64,000 bases of DNA. It comes from Pontimicrobium sp. SW4 (GTDB lineage Bacteria > Bacteroidota > Bacteroidia > Flavobacteriales > Flavobacteriaceae). Position 1 is the stretch's first letter; each line of letters opens with the position of its first letter. A program made the translations under genes and the position numbers. The DNA is taken from positions 930,001-994,000 of the forward strand of contig NZ_CP157199.1 in the NCBI RefSeq assembly GCF_039954625.1, read 5' to 3'. Below the pieces are notes generated by a model. It ran no database searches. It was not told the origin of the DNA and worked only from the letters and a program-made list of their open reading frames with translations. Below, one piece after another: positions 54,075 through 62,689 of this stretch.

Positions 54075-55721
54075 TTATAATTTGCTTGAATAGACTAAGA
54101 AGTTCTTATCAATTTTTATATCATCGCTTTTAATGTTCATTGTTTTCCATTCTGCTTTTGGGAATAACCATTGTTTCTTATCATCTATAGTTGCTATAAA
54201 AGGCATATCAAAGTTTTCTATGATGTTAGTATAGCGATACTTTAACACATTGTTTTCAATTTTATACTCTAAAGTAGGAATACGAACATCACGTAAATAC
54301 TGATTAAAAAACTCGGTTAAATCTATTCCAGATGTTTTACTTAAATAATCTTCAATTTGTTTGGTTGTGACTGTTTGATGGTAAAAGGTTTTGTTTAAAC
54401 CTCTTAATATCATTCGCCATTTTTCATCATCTTCAATAAGCTGTCTTAAGGTGTGGAGCATATATGCACCTTTATTGTACATATCACCAGAACCTTCTTT
54501 ATTCACATTATAATAGCCAATAATTGCCCTGTCGTTATTAATATCTTTTCCTTTGCCAACTGTATATTCGTCACCAGCTTGTTTACTGTAGTGATACTCT
54601 AGGTATAGGCCTTCAGAATATGCTGTAAATCCTTCATGAATCCACATGTCTGCAATATCTTTATAGGTTATGTTATTAGCAAACCATTCATGTCCAGCTT
54701 CGTGGATAATAATGAAATCAAATTTTAATCCCCAACCAGTATTCGACAAATCTCTACCTAAATAACCTTTCTTGTATTTATTACCATAAGTAATAGAGCT
54801 TTGGTGTTCCATACCTAAATATGGCACTTCCACGAGTTTAAAACCATCCTCATAAAAAGGGTAAGGTCCAAACCAATGTTCAAAAGCTGTCATCATTTTA
54901 GGCGTGTCTTTAAAATGTTCTTTGGCTTTTTCTAGGTTGTCTCGCAATACATAATAGTCTAAATCTAAATTGCCATTCTCACCTTTAAAAACTTCTGAAA
55001 AATGAACATAATCTCCAATATTTACATTTACGCCATAGTTATTTATTGGGTTATTTACAAACCAATGAGATGTAACTGTATTGTTATCATGCTCTTCGAT
55101 ACTACGAAGACGACCATTTGAAACATTGGATAGTCCTTTAGGTATATTAACACTAATTAGCATACTATCTACTTCATCGTACATATGATCCTTATTTGGC
55201 CACCACACACTAGCTCCTAAACCTTGGCAGGATGTTGCTACAAAATGCTTTCCATTTTCATCCTTTTTCCATGAAAATCCCCCATCCCAAGGCGCTCTTT
55301 TTGCTACTTGAGGATTGCCTTTATAATGTACCTCAAGAGTGTTAATATCACCAACTGTTTGTTTCTCTTTTAAAGTAATAAAGTGCGCATTGCCATCGTG
55401 CTTCACTTTTAATTCCTTACCGTTTTGAGTTACTTTGGTAATCTCTAATGGAGCTTGTAGGTCAATCTGTAAAAGGTTATGTGAGTTTAATACTTTATAC
55501 TTTACTGTATTCTTACCAGAAATGTATTTGTTGTCTGGATCCACTTTAATATCTAAGTGATAATACGTTACATCCCACCATATTCTTTCAGGAGTAATTG
55601 TACCTCGTAACGTGTCTTGCCTTGTGAAGTTGTTTTTTTCTTCAAGTAATCCTTGTGCATTAATTACAGGTATAGTTGTAAGTAATATAATTACTATAAG
55701 TGAGATAGAATTTCTATTCAT
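54075..55721 (-). CDS. secreted M1-family metalloaminopeptidase
   Basis: With the start at 55721 it is 548 residues, and the signal peptide is intact (MNRNSISLIV to VINAQG). Longer starts overlap the previous gene and break the signal peptide. The zinc motif HEXXH is HEAGH (H340, H344) with E363 in HEGFTAY, and the exopeptidase-type GMEHQSS precedes it. It is 7 bp after an M28 peptidase gene, so the two likely work together in extracellular peptide breakdown. Confidence 0.93.
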   Translation of the reverse strand: MNRNSISLIVIILLTTIPVINAQGLLEEKNNFTRQDTLRGTITPERIWWDVTYYHLDIKVDPDNKYISGKNTVKYKVLNSHNLLQIDLQAPLEITKVTQNGKELKVKHDGNAHFITLKEKQTVGDINTLEVHYKGNPQVAKRAPWDGGFSWKKDENGKHFVATSCQGLGASVWWPNKDHMYDEVDSMLISVNIPKGLSNVSNGRLRSIEEHDNNTVTSHWFVNNPINNYGVNVNIGDYVHFSEVFKGENGNLDLDYYVLRDNLEKAKEHFKDTPKMMTAFEHWFGPYPFYEDGFKLVEVPYLGMEHQSSITYGNKYKKGYLGRDLSNTGWGLKFDFIIIHEAGHEWFANNITYKDIADMWIHEGFTAYSEGLYLEYHYSKQAGDEYTVGKGKDINNDRAIIGYYNVNKEGSGDMYNKGAYMLHTLRQLIEDDEKWRMILRGLNKTFYHQTVTTKQIEDYLSKTSGIDLTEFFNQYLRDVRIPTLEYKIENNVLKYRYTNIIENFDMPFIATIDDKKQWLFPKAEWKTMNIKSDDIKIDKNFLVYSSKL

Positions 55722-55728
55722 AATATTA

Positions 55729-57060
55729 TTATCTAAATGTTTTATTAGGAAATACAACAGGGCTTTCGTAACCATCTTTTCCAACTGATGCTACACCAAA
55801 AAAGAAGTTGTCTACAACAATACCATTTAATGTAAATTCAGTAACGTCACCTACAAAACGACTATTATCCCAAGTTGGGGAAGTGGTATCTCTCCAATAA
55901 ATTTTATATCCAATTGCACCATCTACTTTTTTCCATCTAAATTTAGCTGAAGGCTGTACAGTTCCACCTATTTCAACATCTATTGGAGCAGGAGGAGCAC
56001 TTGCTAAACTAGCTAAATTAATAGCGTTTACTGCTGTTAGTTTTTTTGCATACGGAAAGTTAACATGCTCAAACGTATCACCATAATTTATACCATTTTC
56101 GGTACGAATATCTTGATGCTGTTGTGTGTAGTTTTCGTGAGCTTCCATAATTCTAATACCTGCAAAACCTAAATCATTAAACGGACGATGATGTCCACCA
56201 CGACCAAATCGGTCTAAACGATACACCATTATTGGATTCATTTCTGGCATATACGTTTTTACATTTTTATGTACATATCTTGCTAATTGACGTGAAATAC
56301 CGTCTACTTCGCCTCCATAAAAACGTCTGGCACGTCTTTGTTGCTCAGTTTCGGTTGGAGGAACAGGTTCGGAAAAAATTCTAAAGGTTCTATTGTCAAT
56401 AACACCATCAACACCTTTAATATTTCCAATCATATCATTATTGAGAATGCCTATAAGATCCCAATCTTTTTCTTTGGCATATTTTGCTAATCCAGCACCA
56501 CCAAATAAGCCTTGTTCCTCACCAGATAACCCAACATAAATAATACTATTTTCAAATTGATAGTTACTTAATACACGAGCTGCTTCAATGGTTCCAGCCA
56601 TTCCTGAGGCATTGTCGTTAGCTCCAGGAGCATCAATTGTGAAATCCATAGTATTACTTGATCTAGAATCAATATCACCACTCATAATGATATAACGGTT
56701 TGGATATTTTGTGCCTTTTTGTATGGCTACTACATTTACTATCCAAGCATCATGTGGTACGCGACGATTACCTTCTTTAGTTACTAAATCTTTCTGATAG
56801 AAAACCTCTAAACAGCTATTACATTCTTTCGAGATAGATTCAAATTCAGATTTAATCCAGCGTCTCGCTGCACCAATACCTCTGGTATTGGAAAGGGTAT
56901 CACTAAACGTGTTTCGAGTACCAAAATCAACAAGGGTTTTTACATCCTTTTTAATACGTTCTGCTGAGACAGCATCAATGATGTCGTAGATTTTTTGGTC
57001 AGTTTGAGCACTTAGTGTAATAGATAAACTTAATGCAATTAACAGGGTAAAATACTTCAT
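55729..57060 (-). CDS. secreted M28-family peptidase with atypical first zinc ligand
   Basis: A 443-residue protein with a signal peptide (ends LSAQ). The zinc site reads MSGDIDSR where M28 enzymes usually have HxD, so the first His is replaced by Asp. The other ligands are present (PGANDNASG, GEEQGLFGG, NNDMIGN, GHHRPFNDLG). The C-terminus (about 345-443) is an Fn3-like domain, with RWKKVDGAIGYKIYWRD. It is probably active with an altered site, or inactive. Confidence 0.88.
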   Translation of the reverse strand: MKYFTLLIALSLSITLSAQTDQKIYDIIDAVSAERIKKDVKTLVDFGTRNTFSDTLSNTRGIGAARRWIKSEFESISKECNSCLEVFYQKDLVTKEGNRRVPHDAWIVNVVAIQKGTKYPNRYIIMSGDIDSRSSNTMDFTIDAPGANDNASGMAGTIEAARVLSNYQFENSIIYVGLSGEEQGLFGGAGLAKYAKEKDWDLIGILNNDMIGNIKGVDGVIDNRTFRIFSEPVPPTETEQQRRARRFYGGEVDGISRQLARYVHKNVKTYMPEMNPIMVYRLDRFGRGGHHRPFNDLGFAGIRIMEAHENYTQQHQDIRTENGINYGDTFEHVNFPYAKKLTAVNAINLASLASAPPAPIDVEIGGTVQPSAKFRWKKVDGAIGYKIYWRDTTSPTWDNSRFVGDVTEFTLNGIVVDNFFFGVASVGKDGYESPVVFPNKTFR

Positions 57061-57062
57061 AA

Positions 57063-57698
57063 TTATAATTTATTTGGTTGGATATTCCCATACTTTGCTT
57101 GAAATTTTACTGAATGAAAATAACATAAAGGACCAAGTATTGCATAAACAAAACCTGGTAGTCCAAATGTGACACCAATTTTAAAAATTGCAAGTATTAT
57201 GGAAATTATGGATACTAAAACGAAAATAAAAAAATGCCTAGAATAGAATAAAAGGGATACATTATTTGTTTTGGAGTTTTTATAAGCTCTTTTATACATT
57301 AGTGAAAAGCACAAGAAGATTAATAAAAAACCTAAGCTATACAAAACAAATAAGGAGGCTAAATCTTCAATAGAAATCCCTACTTGTCTTAATAATGTAC
57401 TAGTCATTGATTTAAGCGGAAATACAAAGTATAGAACTACGAATAATAAAATAGAGTTATAAGTAATTATAAGATTGTCTATATAACTATTCCTTCTAAA
57501 ATAATTATAATGAAGTTTCCATAAAGCAATTAAAACAAAAAAGCTAACTCCAAAACTTATAAAGTTTTTAAAATTGTTTTTGAGTTCTAAAAAACTATCT
57601 CCTGAACCTAATGACACAACCATTAGTGTAGCAGAAAATGCAAAAACAGCATCACTAAATGCTTCTATCCTGCTTATACTATGGTTTAGCTTTAACAT
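57063..57698 (-). CDS. TMEM175-family potassium channel-like protein
   Basis: A 211-residue six-helix protein with the TMEM175 motif RIEAFSDAVFAFSATLMV in helix 1 (FSD core). Prokaryotic TMEM175 forms K+-selective tetramers. It is not a full two-repeat protein but a single-repeat bacterial form. Its start shares one base with the preceding gene stop (TAATG). Confidence 0.88.
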   Translation of the reverse strand: MLKLNHSISRIEAFSDAVFAFSATLMVVSLGSGDSFLELKNNFKNFISFGVSFFVLIALWKLHYNYFRRNSYIDNLIITYNSILLFVVLYFVFPLKSMTSTLLRQVGISIEDLASLFVLYSLGFLLIFLCFSLMYKRAYKNSKTNNVSLLFYSRHFFIFVLVSIISIILAIFKIGVTFGLPGFVYAILGPLCYFHSVKFQAKYGNIQPNKL

Positions 57699-58183
57699 TA
57701 GTTCTTTTTATAATTAAATTTTACCGTTTCTATTGTTCCATTTTCTTTAATATCTACATAGACATTCATTTCATTATTGTTTACCTTTTCAAAGGTCATT
57801 CCTTCAAACACTACTTTATTTGGTGTTATTTCTATTAACGGAAAGTCTACCGTTTCGTCTTTGGTTTCCCAACCTTTTAAGTCCGAACCAAAATGTTTTA
57901 GTTGAAGAATGAGTGAATTTTCAACTTCTCTAATAATCTCAATCTCATAAAAGGTTACTTTTCCATCATTAATAAGCTTAAATGAAGCCATCATTGAACC
58001 TCCGGAGGGTTTACTCCAAATTTCTTCTGTTATTCCCCCAAAGGCTTCTCCATGCCAAGTCCCAGAAATCCATGCTATATTTTTAAGTTTAGGTTCTAAA
58101 GAGTTTTCTTTAGCTATTCTTTCTTTAGTTTGAGCTGATACAAATAAACCAAAGAAAAATACTATAATACAAAGATGTTTCAT
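57698..58183 (-). CDS. secreted DUF6265 protein
   Basis: A 161-residue protein with a signal peptide (ends VSAQT) and a lipocalin-like DUF6265 domain: WISGTWHGEAFGGITEEIWS, GGSMMASFKLINDGKVTFYE and ILQLKHFGSDLKGWETKDE. It is co-transcribed with the TMEM175 gene. Function is unknown. Confidence 0.82.
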   Translation of the reverse strand: MKHLCIIVFFFGLFVSAQTKERIAKENSLEPKLKNIAWISGTWHGEAFGGITEEIWSKPSGGSMMASFKLINDGKVTFYEIEIIREVENSLILQLKHFGSDLKGWETKDETVDFPLIEITPNKVVFEGMTFEKVNNNEMNVYVDIKENGTIETVKFNYKKN

Positions 58184-58266
58184 TACTATAATTTTATTTA
58201 TGTTTATAACATTATAACGTTTGCATTATAGAAATAGGGGACATTTTTTAAATTTTAAGAGAACCT

Positions 58267-59520
58267 TTATTGGATAAAAGTTACCTTTTTGATTAAACCA
58301 TTTTCAACTTCATAAATAGCAACTGCATTAAAAACTTGTCCATTTGCAGTGACTTGCTCTTCATCAATAACTTTATTGCCAATTACGATACGTTTTTTAA
58401 TAAAAGCTCTTAAATCTGGAGTTTGTTTAAACCATTGTTCGTAGCTTTTTCGCATTTGTTCTTGACCGTCAGTTTGTAGTTGGTTTGGATAATTATAAAG
58501 TTTTATATCTTTTGTATAAGTTGCCATAAAGGCATCAATATCTCTATTATTGTATGCATCTAGTTGTTTTTGCACTATGCCTTCAGCTTCAGACATTTCG
58601 TTTGAGGCCTTAGCTTCATTATTTTTAGTTTCCTTTTTTTCTTCTTCTACTTTTTCATTTTCATTAATATCTCCAGCAATTAGTAGCATGGTAGCTTCAG
58701 GATTTGTTGCTAAACGCGTAATTTTTGAGATTCCTTTTGAACTTAAATCTTCTACCTGTTTCCAATTATTGTCTTTTTGTAAAGTTAGTTTGTATAAAGT
58801 ACTTTCTTTTCCTGAAAGAATAGTTTTACTATTCAGCCAACATATATCTTCAATACCTTTTATAGTATTAGCAATAACTTTTGTTGCTCCATTTTTTGGG
58901 TTTAAGGATTTAATTTGCCAAACATCATTTTCTTTTGAAATAAAACTTACAAGATTGGAATTAGGAATTTTATGAAATGATCTTCCAACTTTACTTTGGT
59001 ACTTTTTGCTAGTGCCATCTTTTACATTAATTACAAACAGGTTTAAACCATCTTCTTCTATAACAGCTGCAACAATTGTATTAGCATCAAACCAAGTATA
59101 ATAGGCTACTACAAGATCTTGAATAAGTTCTACAGATTCTCCATTACGTAGATTGTATGCATACAAACGTTGTTTCCCATCTTTATCTAATCGTACAGCA
59201 GATACTTCTCTTTTGTTTGGAATTTTAAGCGGTGAATATTCACCTCCTTCGGTATGATTTACAAAGATTTTGGAATCGTAGTTAATACTATATTTTACAA
59301 TGTCTGTTTGACCATTTCTTGTTCCCGCATATAAAATTGTATTATCATCAAGAAAAGATGGTTGATTATCATAACCATCATTTGATGAAATATTTCTATG
59401 GTTTAATAATTCTATTGAGTTGTTTGAGATCTTTAAATCAAATAAAAAAACATCTGTATTAGATTGAGAATAAGTTACAAATACAGTTAACAATAGTAGT
59501 GTAGAAAATAGTTTATGCAT
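58267..59520 (-). CDS. secreted TolB-like propeller fused to a SnoaL-like domain
   Basis: A 417-residue protein with a signal peptide (ends TYSQS). Residues about 20-285 form a WD40/TolB-like propeller (FLDDNTILYAGTRNGQTDIVK, WFDANTIVAAVIEEDG). A charged linker of about 25 residues (EEEKKETKNNEAKASNE) leads to an NTF2/SnoaL-like domain (about 313-417, LDAYNNRDIDAFMATYTKDI). The fusion is unusual. Its role in the envelope is not known. Confidence 0.82.
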   Translation of the reverse strand: MHKLFSTLLLLTVFVTYSQSNTDVFLFDLKISNNSIELLNHRNISSNDGYDNQPSFLDDNTILYAGTRNGQTDIVKYSINYDSKIFVNHTEGGEYSPLKIPNKREVSAVRLDKDGKQRLYAYNLRNGESVELIQDLVVAYYTWFDANTIVAAVIEEDGLNLFVINVKDGTSKKYQSKVGRSFHKIPNSNLVSFISKENDVWQIKSLNPKNGATKVIANTIKGIEDICWLNSKTILSGKESTLYKLTLQKDNNWKQVEDLSSKGISKITRLATNPEATMLLIAGDINENEKVEEEKKETKNNEAKASNEMSEAEGIVQKQLDAYNNRDIDAFMATYTKDIKLYNYPNQLQTDGQEQMRKSYEQWFKQTPDLRAFIKKRIVIGNKVIDEEQVTANGQVFNAVAIYEVENGLIKKVTFIQ

Positions 59521-59634
59521 GTGAATATTTTAATTTTCCTCTAAATTAATAAAAAAGACTTAGTAAATAAGCTTGTTAAGTGTTTATACTAATTTCAATC
59601 TAGATTTAGCAATAAGAGTATAAATTATCATCGT

Positions 59635-60339
59635 TTAGATTTCAAGCATTTTTCTAATATTGGTTTTATAGCTTTCTCCTAACGGAATTTCTATAGCATT
59701 AATCTCAATATCATTCTTTGTATATGCTGTAATTTTATTGCGGTTTATTATGTAAGAACGATGAATACGTATGAAGCGATTGTCTAATTCTTTTTCGAAA
59801 GCAGAAATACTAAATTTTACAGTATGAGATTCATTAGCTAAATGAATTTTCACATAATCTTTTAAGCTTTCTATGTATAAAATATCGCTAAAAACAATTT
59901 TTATTTTTTTTCTATTTTTAGTTACAAAAATATAATTTTCCTCAAGGTTAGTTGAAGTTATAGTAAATTCTTTAGTAACTGTATCTTGTTGATCTTTAAA
60001 TTTTTCAATAGCTCTAAAAAAACGAGAAAAATTAATAGGCTTAAGTAAGTAATCTACAGCATTTAGTTCAAAGCCATCCAAAGCATAATCTCGATACGCA
60101 GTTGTAAAAATTACTTTAGGCTTTTGAATTAGATTTTTAAAGAATTCAGTGCCGCTTAGTACTGGCATTTCAATATCTAAAAAGAGTAAATCTATAGTTT
60201 GTTGTTGTAGAATAGAACTTGCTTCAATAGCACTTCCACAAGAGGCTACTAATTCAAAATCAGTTAATTGAGATAGGTGAGTTTCTATTAATTCTCTAGC
60301 TAATTCTTCATCATCAATAATTAAACATTTGTAAATCAT
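59635..60339 (-). CDS. LytTR-family response regulator
   Basis: A 234-residue regulator. Receiver domain with IDDEE, D55 in LLFLDIEMP, TTAYRDYA and LLKPINF. LytTR domain (about 135-230) with YIESLKDYVKIHL, RFIRIHRSYIINRNKI and IEIPLGESY. It overlaps the kinase gene by one base and is its partner. It is a second candidate for binding the repeats at 8810, 22808 and 61482. Confidence 0.94.
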   Translation of the reverse strand: MIYKCLIIDDEELARELIETHLSQLTDFELVASCGSAIEASSILQQQTIDLLFLDIEMPVLSGTEFFKNLIQKPKVIFTTAYRDYALDGFELNAVDYLLKPINFSRFFRAIEKFKDQQDTVTKEFTITSTNLEENYIFVTKNRKKIKIVFSDILYIESLKDYVKIHLANESHTVKFSISAFEKELDNRFIRIHRSYIINRNKITAYTKNDIEINAIEIPLGESYKTNIRKMLEI

Positions 60340-61412
60340 TATTTAGCTAGTAATTTTAAAGTTACTTTATAGAATTCCTTAGTGTTTTCAATATCCAAAA
60401 AATAATTATTTAAGTATAATAAATCTAGTTGTTTTTTTACATTTTTTAGACCAATACAATCTTTAGTGTTTTTATCTACTTTAGTTTTTGATTTCGAGTT
60501 TTCTATATAAAAAATAATTTGTTTTCCTTCAAGGCTAATTTTTATTGTTATAAAAGCTTCTTTTAATTCCTGACTTACACCATGTTTAAAAGCATTTTCA
60601 ATAAAGGTTAATAATAATAAAGGGGCAATTTTTACATCTTGTTGAATATCTTTTTCAAAAGAAATCTGAACGCGTTTTCCATATCTGACTTTTTCTAAAG
60701 AAAGATAGTTTTCAATAAGTTCAATTTCTTTTTGAAGTGAAACGTAAGTATCATTGCATCGATATAACATATAATCTAAAATATCAGATAATTTATCAAT
60801 TACTTCTGGAGTTTGATCTGATTTTTTAATAGCTAACGCATAAATGTTATTTAAGGTATTAAATAAAAAATGTGGATTTAATTGATGTTTTAAAGCAGTT
60901 AACTCTGCTGTTTTCTTCTGTTCATTTACTTTTAAAAGCCTCTGTTGATTATTATAAAAACGAGCCATTAATAGTAAAGCTGTTGGCGTTAAAAATTTAA
61001 TGGACTTACTTAAAAAAACAGAAAAAGAAGTAAGTCTTTCCCAAAATGAATCTTCAGCATATTTTTTTGCCAGTTCATCATAGTACTGAATATATTTTGG
61101 TTCGTAGAAATACATGTGTAGCGTAACATATAAAAAAAACATAACAACCAATAAAATGGTTAACCAAAATATAAATTGAATGTTTTTTTTGGTATCTAAA
61201 AATTTTGGAATCAACACATATAAACAAATATAAGCCGTGATTATTTGCGGGATTATAATTTTACAAGTAGAATGAAATAACTGGAGATAGCCCCCTTCAA
61301 AATTGGTAATATTTGAAGAAAACATAAAGTATAGAAAAACGCACACCCAAAACAAAAATTGCTTAAGAAATGTAGCCTTATAGAGATTATATTTTATCCT
61401 AAAACGATTCAT
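60339..61412 (-). CDS. LytS-type sensor histidine kinase
   Basis: A 357-residue kinase with four N-terminal helices (about 15-32, 45-68, 80-102, 135-150), a His_kinase block HQLNPHFLFNTLNNIYAL (about 183) and an HATPase domain with TFIENAFKHG and CIGLKNVKKQLDLLY. It lacks the 2TM tail of the kinase at 23980. It is expressed with the regulator, from a promoter divergent from the NTF2-like genes. Confidence 0.93.
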   Translation of the reverse strand: MNRFRIKYNLYKATFLKQFLFWVCVFLYFMFSSNITNFEGGYLQLFHSTCKIIIPQIITAYICLYVLIPKFLDTKKNIQFIFWLTILLVVMFFLYVTLHMYFYEPKYIQYYDELAKKYAEDSFWERLTSFSVFLSKSIKFLTPTALLLMARFYNNQQRLLKVNEQKKTAELTALKHQLNPHFLFNTLNNIYALAIKKSDQTPEVIDKLSDILDYMLYRCNDTYVSLQKEIELIENYLSLEKVRYGKRVQISFEKDIQQDVKIAPLLLLTFIENAFKHGVSQELKEAFITIKISLEGKQIIFYIENSKSKTKVDKNTKDCIGLKNVKKQLDLLYLNNYFLDIENTKEFYKVTLKLLAK

Positions 61413-61481
61413 ATGAAATAGCTAAAATACAATTATACAGTCTATTAGTGTTCAATAGTCGCTAAAATAGCTATTTATGAT

Positions 61482-61513
61482 GCCGAACAGAACTCCTATG
61501 ATGATTAATTGTA
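61482..61513 (-). promoter_or_regulatory. LytTR-type direct repeat before the second kinase operon (site C)
   Basis: On the minus strand the 9-mers ACAATTAAT (61512-61504) and TCTGTTCGG (61491-61483) have a 12-bp spacer, each one mismatch from consensus. The nearest -7-like box on this strand, TATTTTAG (61429-61422), lies 53 bp after the repeat. That is 20 bp further than at sites A and B. Confidence 0.55.
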
Positions 61514-61591
61514 TAATTGCCTAAAACACCCTTTCTATTGGTATTCATCAATTACTCGTCTATTTATCTAAAATGATATATGTATCACTAA

Positions 61592-61599
61592 TACTTTTG
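61592..61599 (+). promoter_or_regulatory. -7 element of the NTF2-like/DUF5916 operon
   Basis: TACTTTTG matches TAnnTTTG exactly, 19 bp before the ATG at 61619. No clear -33 TTG is seen. Confidence 0.5.
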
Positions 61600-61618
61600 A
61601 ACCAAAATACTCTTAAAT

Positions 61619-62071
61619 ATGAAGAATTTAACTTTTACTTTACTATTAAGTCTTATTTCAATAGCTGCTTTTGCACAGAAAACTGATATAAGTTCTGAGA
61701 AACAAATTATAGAGACAGATTTTTCAGATCGTCAAGCCATAATTGCGACCATTAAAAATTTTTATATAGGGGATCATACAGGAAGTATAAAACATAAAAA
61801 ACTTTCCATGCATGAAAAAGGGGCTTACAGATATGTAAATAAAGAAGGGGAATATGTAGAAAGTAAATTTCAATTAGATTCAAGTAATGCAGATCTAAAT
61901 TACAAAGAAGAGCTATTGAGTATCGAAATTTACGATAAAATTGCCTTTGCCAGACTTCGGCTAGATCAATTTCACTCTAAAATTCCTGAATATAAATTAA
62001 TGATACTTCATAAGGTTAATGACGAATGGAAAATCACTAGCATTAATTGGGGTTACGGAATCAAGCAGTAA
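61619..62071 (+). CDS. secreted NTF2-like (lumazine-binding type) protein
   Basis: A 150-residue protein with a signal peptide (ends AFAQK) and an NTF2/SnoaL-like fold: RQAIIATIKNFYIGDHTGS, AFARLRLDQFHSKIPEY, KLMILHKVNDEWKITSINWG. It has no catalytic residues that I can identify. It is the first gene of a three-gene run toward the right edge, divergent from the second kinase. Confidence 0.82.
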   Translation: MKNLTFTLLLSLISIAAFAQKTDISSEKQIIETDFSDRQAIIATIKNFYIGDHTGSIKHKKLSMHEKGAYRYVNKEGEYVESKFQLDSSNADLNYKEELLSIEIYDKIAFARLRLDQFHSKIPEYKLMILHKVNDEWKITSINWGYGIKQ

Positions 62072-62104
62072 GATAAATAACAATTAAAAATAGAAAATAA
62101 TACT

Positions 62105-62689
62105 ATGAAACCCTTGCTTTATATAATGTCTTTGTTGTCATTTTTATCAGTCTTTTCGCAAACTAGTAAAAGTAATGACAAACTAGATGAACAACAATTG
62201 CTTATTGATATTTATGGAAATAAAAATTCTAAAAAAGTCATTAACTATGATAAAAGCTTTATAAGTGAATCTAAATTTTTTCACGAAAGTTTAGGTAAAA
62301 AGAGTCTCACACCATTATCCGATAAAGAAAAAATTGAGTTTACACTTAAAAATTATATCAAAGGCAGTTCCTACAATAATCTTGAACAGTTAGAAAGTGC
62401 ATTTACAAAAAATGCCACATTGTATTTAACAGGAAAAGATGGTTTTAAAAGATATACGCCAAAAGAATATGTTGCTTTTTTTAAAGAAAATAAAGTAGGT
62501 GAATTTAATGGTCGCTATGGAAAAGTACTGTCGATAGAGGTAGTAAAAGATATTGCAACTGCTAAAGTTGAAATTTCAATACCAGAAAGGAAAATGATTT
62601 ATATTGATTTATTTCTACTGAAAAAATTTGAGAATGATTGGAAAATAATTAGTAAAACAGCAACTAGAATTGATGAGAAAGAAGATTAA
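62105..62689 (+). CDS. secreted NTF2-like protein
   Basis: A 194-residue protein with a signal peptide (to about residue 20, VFSQT), a linker of about 60 residues and an NTF2-like domain: EKIEFTLKNYIKGSSYNNLEQ, ATAKVEISIPERKMIYIDLF, LLKKFENDWKIISKTATR. It is a likely paralogue of the preceding gene (33-bp gap) and overlaps the DUF5916 gene by 17 bp. Confidence 0.8.
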   Translation: MKPLLYIMSLLSFLSVFSQTSKSNDKLDEQQLLIDIYGNKNSKKVINYDKSFISESKFFHESLGKKSLTPLSDKEKIEFTLKNYIKGSSYNNLEQLESAFTKNATLYLTGKDGFKRYTPKEYVAFFKENKVGEFNGRYGKVLSIEVVKDIATAKVEISIPERKMIYIDLFLLKKFENDWKIISKTATRIDEKED

